DNA from: Enoplolaimus lenunculus
Lineage: Eukaryota > Nematoda > Enoplea > Enoplida > Thoracostomopsidae
DNA length: 64,000 nt
NCBI GenBank assembly: GCA_030248215.1
Contig: JASANG010000358.1
Span: 124,001-188,000 of the forward strand
Direction: 5' to 3'
In this document: one piece after another, positions 1-10,882 of the stretch
How positions within the stretch are numbered: position 1 is the stretch's first letter
How the letters are laid out: the number at the start of each line of letters is the position of its first letter
Made by a program: the position numbers and the translations under genes
The notes under the pieces: generated by a model
The model's database searches: none
The model's input: only the letters and a program-made list of their open reading frames with translations
What the model was told of the DNA's origin: nothing

Positions 1-502
1 ATAGTTTCTACAATGCAGAATTAAATCAACAAAGTTCGCTGCCGCTTTCCTAGTGTACTACAACTTAATTTAGGCTTCGATTAAAAAATATCGCTTAATT
101 ACACTAATTGCTGCCCATAGAATACGTAGTGTTAATGACAGTTAACAGTAAAAAACAGACGAAGAAACTTTTCTCTTTATTTTTATAATTTTTACTTGCG
201 ACTTTTACCAAAATCAATTTCGCTTTTGCTGTGTGGATGGTTTAATACTGAAACGATAAGGATCGCGCTATACACTTTTTGAATGCTTTGCAGCGCCGTC
301 TGGCGCCGTGCAACATCATAAGCGATTATTGTACGACGCTAGAAGCAATCGCAAGCTAATTTAGTAATGAAATTTTGCGATTTGTGGTCATTACAATATA
401 TATAGCTACACGCTTATCAACATAGATGATTTGGAAATAACTTGAAAATATTTTTAAAGGTAAGGGAAAGGTACAGTGAGTCAAAATTGATAATCTACTC
501 AC
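1..502. other. Intron or intergenic DNA with a repeat fragment
   Basis: AT-rich sequence downstream (minus strand) of the EGF exon, so probably intron. Positions about 262-345 resemble the GTTGCGCTATACTT element family (CGCTATACACTTTTTGAATG followed by GCGCCGTCTGGCGCCGTG), and look like a degraded copy. No coding signal was seen on either strand. Confidence 0.4.
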
Positions 503-661
503 CCAGCGCATTGCAAGTTATACGATCTTGAAGATTGAGCGCGTACCCGTTGGCACACGAGCACTCAGGCTGTTCAAAGCGTACATGGCATAGTTGGCTG
601 CATTGTGTTGTTGCGTTTTTGCACATTCCGGTATCGTCCGGTGCTAGAATAGGCGAACAAA
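503..661 (-). CDS. EGF-like exon of an LRP/LDL-receptor-type protein (partial gene)
   Basis: One internal exon of a minus-strand gene. It is bounded by a CGCAG acceptor (AG at 663-662) and a GTGAGT donor (from 502). It is open for 159 nt, with 2 leading and 1 trailing bases. The translation includes CSPILAPDDTGMCKNATTQ and then CSQLCHVRFEQPECSCANG. Cysteine spacing C-x6-C-x3-C-x8-C-x-C-x12-C is a classic six-cysteine EGF module. The flanking 'APDDTGMC' style is that of EGF repeats following YWTD propellers in LDL-receptor-related receptors (established family knowledge). The remaining exons are not identified: later ones would lie left of the window, and earlier ones may be in the unassigned sequence up to about 7 kb. 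The exact protein (LRP-type receptor, nidogen-like or other) cannot be settled from one exon. Confidence 0.6.
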
Positions 662-770
662 CTGCGGAATGATGTACGTTGAAAGGTTTAAATCCGCGTC
701 CGATGTGTAGATCGACTGTTTTTCCGCAGACCGCAATTGAGTAAGCTTAAGGTTTAGTCTGGTTTCTCTA

Positions 771-1224
771 CTGTAGTGACCCGAATAAGAGGGGGGGACT
801 GATGTTTATTTGGCGTCTGCACTGGGTACCCCCCTTGTTATTCGGTTACAGACTGTTGTTTTTAACCCACGCTCCGCCGCCCTTCGTTGCTGATATGTAT
901 CCGGTACTGCAATTATACGTTGAATTAAACGTTTATTTGTCTTGTGTCAATAGCTTGAGCGATAATACAAGGTTATACTTAGGAATATACTTTCAAAAGT
1001 TAAGTACACTTTAAACTTTAAGGTTTCGAACTCAAGTTATTTGGTCCTGGAGTCATTTATGCGCTACAATTAAGGTTATTTGACATTTATGGACTCTAAT
1101 TACGGTTTAGGGACTCTATTCGCTTACGGTCTCTTATTAGGGATACATACTCCAATTGATTCGGACTCAAAATGGGGACCCCCTCTTATTACACCACCTC
1201 TCCCTCTTATTCGGGTCAATACAG
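771..1224 (+). mobile_element. TA-target TIR element (MITE), copy 1
   Basis: First of five copies of a ~450 bp repeat with no coding capacity. It begins CTGTAGTGACCCGAATAAGA and ends with the inverted partner CTTATTCGGGTCAATACAG. It is flanked on both sides by TA (769-770 and 1225-1226), which fits a TA target duplication as in Tc1/mariner-like elements. The body carries landmarks shared by all copies: GGTACCCCCCTTGTTATTCG, TTGTCTTGTGTCAATAGCTT and GGTCCTGGAGTCATTTATGC. Superfamily placement is inferred from TSD and TIR only. Confidence 0.8.
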
Positions 1225-1237
1225 TACTTAGACTAAT

Positions 1238-1382
1238 GGCCAATCTTTACATGGCCGTCTAAGCCTAAGCTTAAAAAAGAGCTACCTACGCCTGAGCCTA
1301 CGCAAACGATTAGTCTAAAACTTAAACATATTCTACTGCAGTCCCGCAGCAAATCGTTCCGCCCTTCATCTTTACATGGGCC
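1238..1382. mobile_element. Short TIR element with TTAGGC-like core, copy 1
   Basis: Lies only 13 bp after the TA element. It runs from GGCCAATCTTTACATGGCC to CCTTCATCTTTACATGGGCC. The core holds degenerate CCTAAGCC/CCTACGCC hexamers, followed by the family landmarks ATTAGTCTAAAACTTAAAC, CTACTGCAGTCCCGCAGC and CGTTCCGCCC. The same landmark order recurs at many other sites in the window, always joined to TTAGGC-like hexamers. Confidence 0.6.
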
Positions 1383-4300
1383 AGAAGGTTGAAGGTCGGT
1401 GCGGACCGGCACGGCCGCTCCCGCTCTAGTACATATGTATCTTCAAAGTGCGATCGGATACTAATTTACCGGATACGGGAATAGGACCCGAATTGTGCAG
1501 AAGTATTTATTGAAACCGGATATTAAACGGATATAGTATCTGATTAGTGCACTGTTTGAAGCGTTTGAGCCTCGAAAAAGTACAAGATTACTGAATTAGG
1601 ATTAATTAATAGGTTGGATTTTTCATCTTCGTTCAATGTATCAGGGCCAGAGCAGCCACTCCCACACCCCTATTTCGCGGGGCCACCCCTAAAGGGCCCC
1701 CTAACCGATTGAAACAAAAACCACTTGTTTTAAAATTCGTCTGGCTTCCCGGTTGCTTCGCTCGCGAGTTTGGAGGCCCCCACTCTGGAATTTGGAGCGA
1801 ACCCCCCCCTCCTGCCTGTTCCGGCGCTGAGTGTCAAAGTTTGAAGGTTTCGACTTGCACAGAAATGCAATCGCAGAAAAATGTTATTGATGGTCACTTG
1901 TTTAATGCAGTTTAATGACTATTTGAGACCGTCACCATAAATATCCGGTAATTGTATACGAGTACCGGAATCGGAAACATAGGTTTTTCGCCGAATACTG
2001 GATAATAAACCGATTCGGATATCGGTCACATCCTGCTATAAGTTCCTATACAAAAAGAAACTGTGTAAGGAACAAATTGTGTCAAAATACTTCGAGGCTT
2101 TTGTTATTTACTATCATCCTATTGCAGGTGCCCAGTAGTTGAGCTCCGGCCCCGGCAGAAGTATAACAAGCGAGGTTATATAAACTAAATTCACCAGCGA
2201 CCAGGCCCGTAGCCAGCTCAGTTTGCATGGGGGGAGGGCTAAAAATTGTTTCCGAAGGGGGCATACAATGGTTTTAGGTGACTTACAAGTAAGGTTGAAA
2301 TTTTTCTAGGGAAGCCAAAATTGTTATTTGGAATCTCTGGCCTGGATATGCAACGGCCCGGCTTTTTCCCGTAGAGCTCTACTATATATAAATGTAGATG
2401 ATCCGGGGGTGGGGGCCCAACGACCCGGGGGTAGGGGCCCAACGACCAGCTGCTGGGCCCGGTACCAGCCGGGGCCAAGTTAGAACCCGTAAACAAAACT
2501 ATCAGCATGAACAGTCAAATGTTCCGACTCCTACATGCTCACTAAACTGGCGTAGTTTAAAACGAATATTTTAACGTTCAGCCTGTATTCAAAACGGCTA
2601 TGCAGTGTTTTCAGAGTCAAATACAAATATTCCATACAGAAACACGAAATGTGGGTATAAAGTAACAGGATGTTATGCTGCATCAACTATTTGGCTCTGT
2701 ATGCGTTTAATCTTATCATCAACGTTTTTTCTTTAAAATTCAAAGCTCTATGTCGTCCAGGACCCTAAAAGTTATACTGCAACATCCACAAAACATAGCC
2801 CCGCCCCCGAAGCAAGAAATCTGAGTGACCGAGCAAAAAATTTAGAGGAGCGGACCATTTCGCTCCGGACTTGTTGGTGGCGTATTAACATGGGCCGGTT
2901 TAGTTATAGGCTTATGCCTTATCCTAACGCTGGGACTTCATTCTTAGGAATGTGCTTATACTATTACGGCCCTCATATGTAAATGTTACGAAACAGCTAC
3001 GAACGCTTCGACCGCGTAGTTACGTTTTCAAACAAGCCAATAAACGTCTGCATTATTAGCCAATAACAAATTTGACAACAGTGTCTGGAAAGCGGTAACA
3101 ACAGAAAGATCAAATGTCATGCATCCATTTTGGCCGGAGTGACGTTAACTTGGGAAATATAATCCTATCAAAAATGAATCAACCGATTCAAAACAATTTC
3201 AGGTTCTTGGAAACTTTCTCGTTCAAAATTTTTTAAATTTTTGCTATAACAAAAGAGTGCCAACTTTTTTCAAACAGAAACGACATCCGTAGTAAGATCA
3301 TCTGTTATTATTACATGGGTAATTGATAATTTTTGGTAGCTAAATGAGTTGGAACTAAATTCAGCCGTGAAATTCTAAAATCGACGAGGTTATGGTAGGT
3401 AATATTTTCAAATCCGTAAATAAAAAACTGTCCATGTCCAAATTTGCGCATGTTATTACTATAGAAAGAAAATTCTGTTTCCTATAATTTTAAGACATAT
3501 CCATTTTCGTTTCTAGTATTTTGGACACTTTGGTAGTTTCGAACCCACAGTGAGAAAGGATTCCACATCACAAATAATCTACTACAAGTGAAAGTCGTAT
3601 CTGTTGTATAAGCGTATTCATAAGCCTAACGTAGTCCTTTATCGGCATATCCTAAAGGAAAACGTATGTTAAACAAAAGATCGCCGAACATATGCAGATT
3701 TAACGGTATATGAAGTTGTTGCAATGACCACATAATGAGCATGCTTGTCTTGAGTCTAGAAGTGTCTATATTACATTCCTCGCGCAGTCCTAACTTTCGG
3801 CAAACCTTCGAACTGGGGTCGTGCAGAATTCGATGTTCTGACAGCATTTAAGTCTTAACTAGCCGGAGGATAAACCTAATCAAAAATTTTGTTCTGTGAA
3901 GGAGGTAACTGCAAAACTGCCAGAAATTTACTGGTTATTTTTAAAACTAAATAAAAAGGGTTCGTTATATCGACTCTACACCTATTTCGGTTTAAGATAT
4001 ATTTGCTTATTCCCCTTGTATCTCCCGGCCGGAATATTCACATATTTGGACGCTAAACCTCATTGTGGAGAAAAACGAAATACACGTAAATCTCAGATGC
4101 GCAAAATCAATAATAAAAGTACCTCTGCTTACTTAGTTTGGCTTTAAACATTCGCTGAATCATCCCGTGGCAGTGACATATTTGTAAAACTAATACACAA
4201 ATCGCAACACAGTTTGAGAACATTGCAGCACCGAAAATTGCACAACACTTCACTCTCGATGCACACCAAACCACAAACGATAAGAAACAAATGGTAGCTA

Positions 4301-4796
4301 TTGAGAGCTCAAGTTATCTAATTTGCATATTAAACTTGAGGCTTCAACTACCTAAATTTTACGAATGCCTACGCGATATCCAGAAGCCTTAAACTTGCTA
4401 CAAAATATCAGGTTTTTGAAGTTATAACGGATATACAATTTCAAAGATACAGAGTTTGAAACAAATCCAAAGGTTTTGTCCAGGCTTACAAACGAGACAG
4501 GAGTACGAATAGATTTGATGGAAAAGCCCATATAATTTGTACTGGGGCACATCCGCAGATTGCAAAAAAGAGCATGTATTACACGAATTTTAGAGACCCC
4601 CAAAAATGTTGCCCACAGTAAACGCTTTGGCTTGGAACGGACGGCGAAGGCTGAAGATAAAACTCCGGACGCTGGTGGACGACATGTTGCAGTAGATTAA
4701 AATCAATCAGGACATTACTTGCATCTGTTTGAAGTTATTTCAGCAAGGCTATAGATTGTGTTGATCTTGCCACTCCTATGCTTCTGCCGTCTAAGG
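1383..4796. other. Intergenic or intronic DNA; no gene recognised
   Basis: No exon with support was found on either strand. Recognisable pieces are a GC-rich interspersed repeat (1640-1850), a probable hAT-like copy ending ATATCGGTCACATCCTG near 1925-2035, and a G-rich stretch at 2220-2480 with duplicated CCCGGGGGTRGGGGCCCAACGACC units. The rest is AT-rich without repeats I could define. The ORFs here are short and lack family resemblance. Upstream exons of the EGF-containing gene could lie here unrecognised. Confidence 0.4.
1640..1850 (+). repeat. GC-rich interspersed repeat, related to 32500-32690
   Basis: Contains GGCCCCCTAACCGATTGAAA, then AATTCGTCTGGCTTCCCGG and CTTCGCTCGCGAGTTTGG. The reverse complement of 32500-32690 has the same order (GGCCCCTCTAACCGGTGGAA, GTCTGGCTTTTCACTCGCTC, CGCATGTTTGGGGTCC). 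Two diverged copies of one dispersed repeat; class unknown. Confidence 0.5.
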
Positions 4797-5021
4797 GTTG
4801 CACTATACTTTTTAATTTTTTAATGCTGTCCGGTGCTGTCCGTTACCGTGCGTCATGGTAAGGTATTGTATGCGAATTTCGCACGATATTGTGTGGTGAT
4901 GGACGGTGACTCATAGCGCCGTTCAGCGCCGGGCGGCTGCATACGGGTGACTGACGTCGTCGGACGGGTGATGGATGACGTCAGAGCGGTGACGGACAGT
5001 TCCGTACAAGTATAGCGCAAC
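4797..5021. mobile_element. GTTGCGCTATACTT TIR element, copy 1
   Basis: Starts GTTGCACTATACTTTTT and ends CAAGTATAGCGCAAC, an inverted pair of 14 bp with one mismatch. The 225 bp body is GC-rich and built from GTCCGGTGCTGTCCGTTACC-like and GACGGACGG-like blocks. It contains GATGACGTCAGAG, a bZIP-type palindrome. Related copies lie at 43743-43877 and 56224-56465, with a fragment near 262-345. No coding capacity. Confidence 0.65.
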
Positions 5022-5590
5022 ACATAGGCACAAAATGTGTTCAACGAATGTTTTATATGCTCGAAAATTGGACCAAATTCTAGCCATGCCAAATCGATTA
5101 GTTTCCGATGGTAAAATCTGTAATAGCGTCTGCGAAAAGGGCAACTGTTGAACAATTTTATACCGAGAATAGCACGTCGAATATTCAAAACAGAAGACAT
5201 AGGCCTCGGTATATCAAAGAAAGTCACGGTAGATTGTATTGAATCGTTTTTCAAAACACCGCAGTAGTAGATGAGAAATTTTACCCAGTCTATTACCTGG
5301 CTGGATGAAACAACACAGAGCAGATAAAGCAAGTTAAATTTGTTAATTTTTGACAAAAAACAATAGCATTGTCAAATTTGTTTCTCAGCTTTTATTTTGA
5401 GAAATTTCAATACTTAGGCTTGTAAAATATACCTCCAAAATTTATAACAAACTTACTCAAGACCACAACTTTTTCATACGTTGCAAAACTTATAAGCTTC
5501 CAAAATTGCTGGAACCTCGGACAAAAATGTACTATGCCGAAACTGGAGATAGACCGCACGTTGTACCAGCGAGAGGGTCTTACCGGCATG

Positions 5591-5686
5591 CAGGGTGCGA
5601 CCGGATATCCGGCTCCGGCTCCGGCGGCCGGATATTAGATTATTCGGCTCCGGCTCCGTCAGTTTTTGGTATCCGGTCGCACCCTG
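5591..5686. mobile_element. hAT-like MITE, 96 bp
   Basis: Ends are a perfect inverted pair: CAGGGTGCGACCGGATA at the left and TATCCGGTCGCACCCTG at the right. The interior is made of GGCTCCGGCTCCG blocks on both sides of a short AT core. Flanking octamers are CCGGCATG and CTGACATG (6 of 8 identical), compatible with an old 8-bp hAT target duplication. Same family as 50391-50771 and 63634-63929. Confidence 0.7.
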
Positions 5687-6585
5687 CTGACATGCATTTC
5701 GGGAATTGTATCTTGAGCTGCAAACTCACGATGGGCAATACCTAAAGTGTTCATCATTTGTTTTGCTGTTGTGCAACAAAAGTTTAAGCACAAAAAGCAG
5801 TCGAAACAATTCTTTCAAATGGTTCACATGAAGCTAGCATTGGGTTTTCTAACCCAGTGCTAGAAAGATATGACGAAGTTACAACACGAATTTAAAACAT
5901 TTGCACTATTGGTGCAAATGCTCAGACAGTATCGAAACATTTGCTAAAAACCCTTCTTTCCAATCCCAAAACTTTGGTTCCGTCAATGAACAAAAATGAA
6001 AGCTATAAAGAACCAAGCCTCTCAAATAATTTGTTGCAACAACAGAACCGCGTCTATATCTCGCAAATTTTCATTACAGATAAGCTACAGTTGTTTGAAA
6101 TGAAGGAAAAATTATGAATTTCAGTCTAAATCTTTAAAATTTTAGTGCATTTGCCATTTTTCTTTAAAATTTTTTGGAGCCCGTCGCATATTTGAACGCT
6201 TCAATTATGTTGGCACAAAAATAAAACATCTGTAAAACTTTTCTATACTTATTTGTTTCTGTTTCCGTTTCAGTTATTTAAAATTTTCCGTTTACAGCCT
6301 GAAACGTAATCGTATAAATTTAAAATTTGAATTTAAACCACAGGTTTTAATGAGGAATTCTGCTATCAAAACTGATCGATATAGGCAATAAGGCGCATTA
6401 ATTTTAAAACTCCTCTTTGAACAGCGAATAAACGGAACAACTTGGTATTTTCGCTGGGAAAATAGAGAGCTTGACATATATTTTCGCCAAGAAAACAGCC
6501 CTATGGCTAACGTCGAACCGATAAAACGGGAAATTGTGACAGCTTACAGTATACTTTATGTTGTTTGCTTGAACCGCAAATAAAC

Positions 6586-6665
6586 AACAATATAAATAAT
6601 ATTAATAATAATAATATATATTAATAATAATAGTAAAATAATTAATAATAATAATAATAGTAAAG
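6586..6665. repeat. AAT-rich microsatellite
   Basis: About 80 bp of imperfect AAT/TAA repeats (ATAATAATATATATTAATAA and similar), interrupted by TAGTAAA. Confidence 0.8.
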
Positions 6666-7116
6666 TAATACAAATATCTGTGGGACTTCTGCATGTAACG
6701 CAACGGACTTAAATTCACCACCATCAGCACTCTGGAGATACTTCTAACTACTTTTGTTGTTTCAAAAGCAAACGCAAACTTTACACTGCTTACAATAAAA
6801 TTCGCACAATATATATCTAAATAACTTTTTTACAATCAAGCCCCATGGTCTAAACAAATGCCTAAACTTTCCAATGCCACAAAAATATCCCAGATCAGGC
6901 AACACAAAATAACAACTACCTTTAAGAACCAGAAACCAAATATAAAACGTAAAAATAAAGGCTCTTTTGGAGCCCAAAACACTCTTGATACATGCCCTGG
7001 AAATTCTAGGTAGCTCACTAGACCATTAAAACACCACCATCGCTAAATTGACAAGAAAAATACTTGTAATCAACACCACGAACTAACAATTTCATTTTCC
7101 ACTGCATACAGTACAC

Positions 7117-10100
7117 GGCCCATGTTACGCTGAGGGCCGTCCCGCTGTCCCGGGACAGTGGGACAGTGGGACAGTGGGACAGCAGGACAGTAGGACAGCG
7201 GGACAGTAGGACAGCGGGACTGTCCTACTAACCCATTGTCCCGCTTTCCTACCGTCCCACTGTCCCATTGTCCCGCTGTCCCACTGTCCTACTGTCCCGC
7301 TGTCCTACTGTCCCACTGTCCTACTGTCCCACTGTCCTGCTGTCCCACTGTGCTACTGTCCCGCTGTCCTACTGTCACGCTGTCCTACTGTCCCGATGTC
7401 CCACTGTCCCGCTGTGCCACTGTCCCGCTGTCCTACTGTCCTGCTGTCCCACTGTCCCGCTGTCCGACTGTCCCGCTGTCCTACTGTACCGCTGTCCCAC
7501 TGTCCCGGGGTCCTACTGTCCCGCTGTACTACTGTCCCACAGTCCCGCTGTCCTACTGTACCACTGTCCCGCTGTCCTACTGTCCCGCTGTCCCACTGTC
7601 CCGCTGTCCCACTGTCCTGCTGTCCTACTGTCCCGCTGTCCTACCGTCTTACTGTCCCGCTGTCCCACTGTCCCACTATCCTACTGTCCCGCTGTCCCCC
7701 TGTCCCGCTGTCCCACTGTCCCGCTCTCCTACTGTCCCGTTGTCCCGCTGACCTCCTGTCCCGCTGTCCCACTGTCCCGCTGTCCCACTGTCCCACTATC
7801 CCGCTGTCCTACTGTCCAGCAGTTCTACTGTCCCGCTGTCCTGCTGTCCCACTGTCCTACTGTCCCACTGTCCTACTGTCCCACTGTCCCGCTGTCCTAC
7901 TGTCCCGCTGTCCTACTGTCCTACTGTCCTGCTGTCCCACTGTACCGCTGTCCTACTCTCCCGCTGTCCTACTGTCCTACTGTCCCGCTGTCCTACCGTC
8001 CCACTGTCCCACTGTCCTGCTGTCTCACTGTCACGCTGTCCTACTGTCCCACTTTCCTACTGTCCCGCTGTCCCACTGTCCTGCTGTAGTACTGTCCCGC
8101 TGTCCAGCTGTCCTACTGTCCCGCTGTCCCACTGTCCCGCTGTCCCACTGTCCTACTGTCCAGCTGTCCTACTGTCCCGCTGTCCTGCTGACCCGCTGTC
8201 CTACTGTCCCACTGTCCTACTGTTCCACTGTCCCGCTGTCCTACTGTCCCGCTGTCCTACTGTCCCGCTGTCCCACTGTCCCACTGTCCTACTGTCCCGC
8301 TGTCCTACTGTCCCGCTGTCCTGCTGTCCCACTATCCCGCTGTCCCACTGTCCAACTGTCCCACTGTCCCGCTGTCCCACTGTCCCGCTGTCCCACTGTC
8401 CTACTGTCCTACTGTCCAGCTGTCCTACTGTCCCGCTGTCCTGCTGACCCGCTGTCCTACTGTCCCACTGTCCTACTGTCCCGCTGTCCTACTGTCCCGC
8501 TGTCCGTCTGTCCGTCTGACCTACTGTCCCGCTGTCCTCCTGTCCCGCTGTCCTACTGTCCCACTGTCCTATTGTCCCGCTGTCCTACTGTCCCACTGTC
8601 CCACTGTCCCGCTGTCCCACTGTCCCGGTCCCGCTGTCCTACTGTCCCACTGTCGTGCTGTCCTACTGTCCCGCTGTCCTACTGTCCTACTGTCCCGCTG
8701 TCCTACTGTCCTACTGTCCCGCTGTCCCACTGTCCCGCTGTCCTACTGTCCCACTGTCCCGCTGTTCTACTGTCCCGCTGTCCTACTGTCCCACTGTCCC
8801 GCTGTCCTACTGTCCCGCTGTCCTACTGTCCTACTGTCCCACTGTCCTATTGTCCCGCTGTCCTACTGTCCTACTGTCCCGCTGTCCTACTGTCCCGCTG
8901 CCCTGCTGTCCCACTGTCCCGCTGTCCTACTGTCCTACTGTCCCGCTGTCCCACTGTCCCGCTGTCCTACTGTCCCGCTGTCCTACTGTCCTACTGTCCC
9001 ACTGTCCTACTGTCCCGCTGTCCTACTGTCCTACTGTCCCGCTGTCCTACTGTCCCGCTGTCCTGCTGTCCCACTGTCCCGCTGTCCTACTGTCCCGCTG
9101 TCCTACTGTCCCACTGTCCCGCTGTCCTACTGTCCCGCTGTCCCACTGTCCCGCTGTCCTACTGTCCCGCTGTCCTGTCCCACTGTCCCACTGTCCTGCT
9201 GTCCCACTGTCCTGCTGTCCCGCTGCCCTACTGTCCCGCTGTCCTACTGTCCCGCTGTCCTACTGTCCCGCTGGCCCACTGTCCTACTGTCCCACTGTCC
9301 TGCTGTCCCGCTGTCCTACTGTCCCGCTGTCCTACTGTTCCGCTGTCCCACTGTCCTGCTGTCCCACTGTCCCGCTGTCCTACTGTCCCGCTGTCCTACT
9401 GTCCCGCTGTCCTACTGTCCCGCTGTCCTACTGTCCCACTGTCCCACTGTCCCGCTGTCCTACTGTCCCGCTGTCCTACTGTCCCGCTGTCCTGCTGTCC
9501 CACTGTCCTACTGTCCCGCTATCCTACTGTCCCGCTGCCCCACTGTCCCGCTGTCCCACTGTCCCGCTGTCCTACTGTCCCACTGTCCCGCTGTCCCGCT
9601 GTCCTACTGTCCTACTGTCCTACTGTCCCACTGTCCCGCTGTCCTACTGTCCCTCTGTCCCGCTGTCCTACTGTCCCACTGTCCCGCTGTCCTACTGTCC
9701 CGCTGTCCTACTGTCCCGCTGTCCTACTGTCCCGCTGTCCTACTGTCCCGCTGTCCTACTGTCCCGCTGTCCTACTGTCCCACTGTCCTACTGTCCTACT
9801 GTCCCGCTGTCCTACTGTCCCGCTGTCCTACTGTCCCGCTGTCCTACTGTCCCGCTGTCCCACTGTCCCACTGTCCCGCTGTCCCACTGTCCCGCTGTCC
9901 CGCTGTCCTACTGTCCTACTGTCCCGCTGTCCTACTGTCCCGCTGTCCTACTGTCCCGCTGTCCTACTGTCCCGCTGTCCTACTGTCCTGCTGTCCCACT
10001 GTCCCACTGTCCTGCTGTCCCACTGTCCTACTGTCCCGCTGTCCCGCTGTCCAACTGTCCCACTGTCCTACTGTCCTACTGTCCCGCTGTCCTACTGTCC

Positions 10101-10360
10101 CGCTGTCCTACTGTCCCGCTGTCCTACTGTCCCGCTGTCCTACTGTCCTGCTGTCCCACTGTCCCACTGTCCTGCTGTCCCACTGTCCTACTGTCCCGCT
10201 GTCCCGCTGTCCAACTGTCCCACTGTCCCGCTGTCCTACTGTCCTACTGTCCTACTGTCCCGCTGTCCTACTGTCCCGCTGTCCTACTGTCCTGCTGTCC
10301 CACTGTCCCACTGTCCCACTGTCCCGGGACAGCGGGACGGCCCTCAGCGTAACATGGGCC
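7117..10360. mobile_element. TIR element filled by a ~3.1 kb 8-bp minisatellite
   Basis: The two ends are inverted repeats of about 42 bp. The left end reads GGCCCATGTTACGCTGAGGG, then CCGTCCCGCTGTCCCGGG. The right end reads CCCGGGACAGCGGGACGG, then CCCTCAGCGTAACATGGGCC. Inside is a short left arm of about nine GGGACAGY units (7152-7219), a switch near 7220-7245, and then about 3.1 kb of the opposite-strand unit TGTCCYRC (8 bp; mainly TGTCCCGC, TGTCCTAC and TGTCCCAC). Because the 8-mer and its variants hold no stop, all three forward frames stay open for hundreds of codons (octapeptides such as PTVPLSRC and PAVLLSYC). This is an artefact of the repeat and not evidence for a protein. Flanking octamers (CAGTACAC and AAATTTGC) do not match, so no target duplication is visible. 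Confidence 0.8.
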
Positions 10361-10882
10361 AAATTTGCCATCGTTCTGGACCTTTTACGCCGTAACAGCC
10401 AAATTTGCGGTTACACTTTTGTGAGTTTCAGAGAAGAAACTTAGCTTAAACGTGAAAAATCGTACAAAATCTTAGGGTATATCTTGTTTACAACCTTCAT
10501 GCAATACACCTCTTGGCGAAGTGAAGATATTTAAAAGAAACCGAATACTCTAGAAACTTGGTGAGCTTTGTTTTTGTTATTAGAGGCGGAATGCGAAATT
10601 TTCAGTTGTACTCAAACATAAGACGCTACACATTAATACGATCTTGCAAGAGAACACGTGACTACGTTGTGAAGTAGTAGTTAGCACGAAATTATGGTAA
10701 TATTGAAGTCACCAACTGCTGATTGGTGTTAAACACATTCATCTGAAAATATGGTCCACCTAGCAAATTCTTCCTCCTCTTCTTCTTCTTCTTCTTATTA
10801 TTATTATTATTATCATCCCTATTTTATATTATTATTGTTAATTATTATTATTATTATTATTACTAAATTTGAGTATTTTATC
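10361..10882. other. Upstream region and probable 5' UTR of the transporter gene
   Basis: AT-rich single-copy-looking DNA between the minisatellite element and the first coding exon. It ends in a TTC/TTA trinucleotide tract (10769-10862) directly before the proposed ATG. No promoter element was recognised. Confidence 0.4.
10769..10862. repeat. TTC then TTA trinucleotide microsatellite
   Basis: TTCTTCTTCTTCTTCTTATT followed by TTA/ATT repeats up to ATTATTATTATTATTACTAA. It is open in the same frame as the downstream exon and would add poly-Ser/Tyr/Ile if translated. I treat it as 5' untranslated because the ATG at 10883 follows it. Confidence 0.7.

Larger units (their letters stand above)
5022..7116. 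other. Intergenic DNA with small repeats
   Basis: No gene recognised. Contents are the 96 bp hAT-like element at 5591-5686 and an AAT-rich microsatellite at about 6586-6665. The remainder is AT-rich single-copy-looking sequence. Both-strand ORFs are short and low in coding character. Confidence 0.4.

Noticed and set aside
4352-4603. Minus-strand ORF considered as a possible upstream exon of the EGF-containing gene
   Set aside because: The candidate acceptor and donor leave only a short exon with no YWTD, EGF or LDL-A pattern in any frame.
4853-5356. 167-codon minus-strand ORF
   Set aside because: About a third lies in the GTTGCGCTATACTT repeat element, the rest has no recognisable domain, and a second overlapping frame is equally open.
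7236-10395. Open frames of up to 999 codons with octapeptides such as PTVPLSRC
   Set aside because: All three forward frames are open because the 8-bp unit TGTCCYRC contains no stop in any phase. No start context, splice sites or family similarity; it is a minisatellite inside a TIR element.
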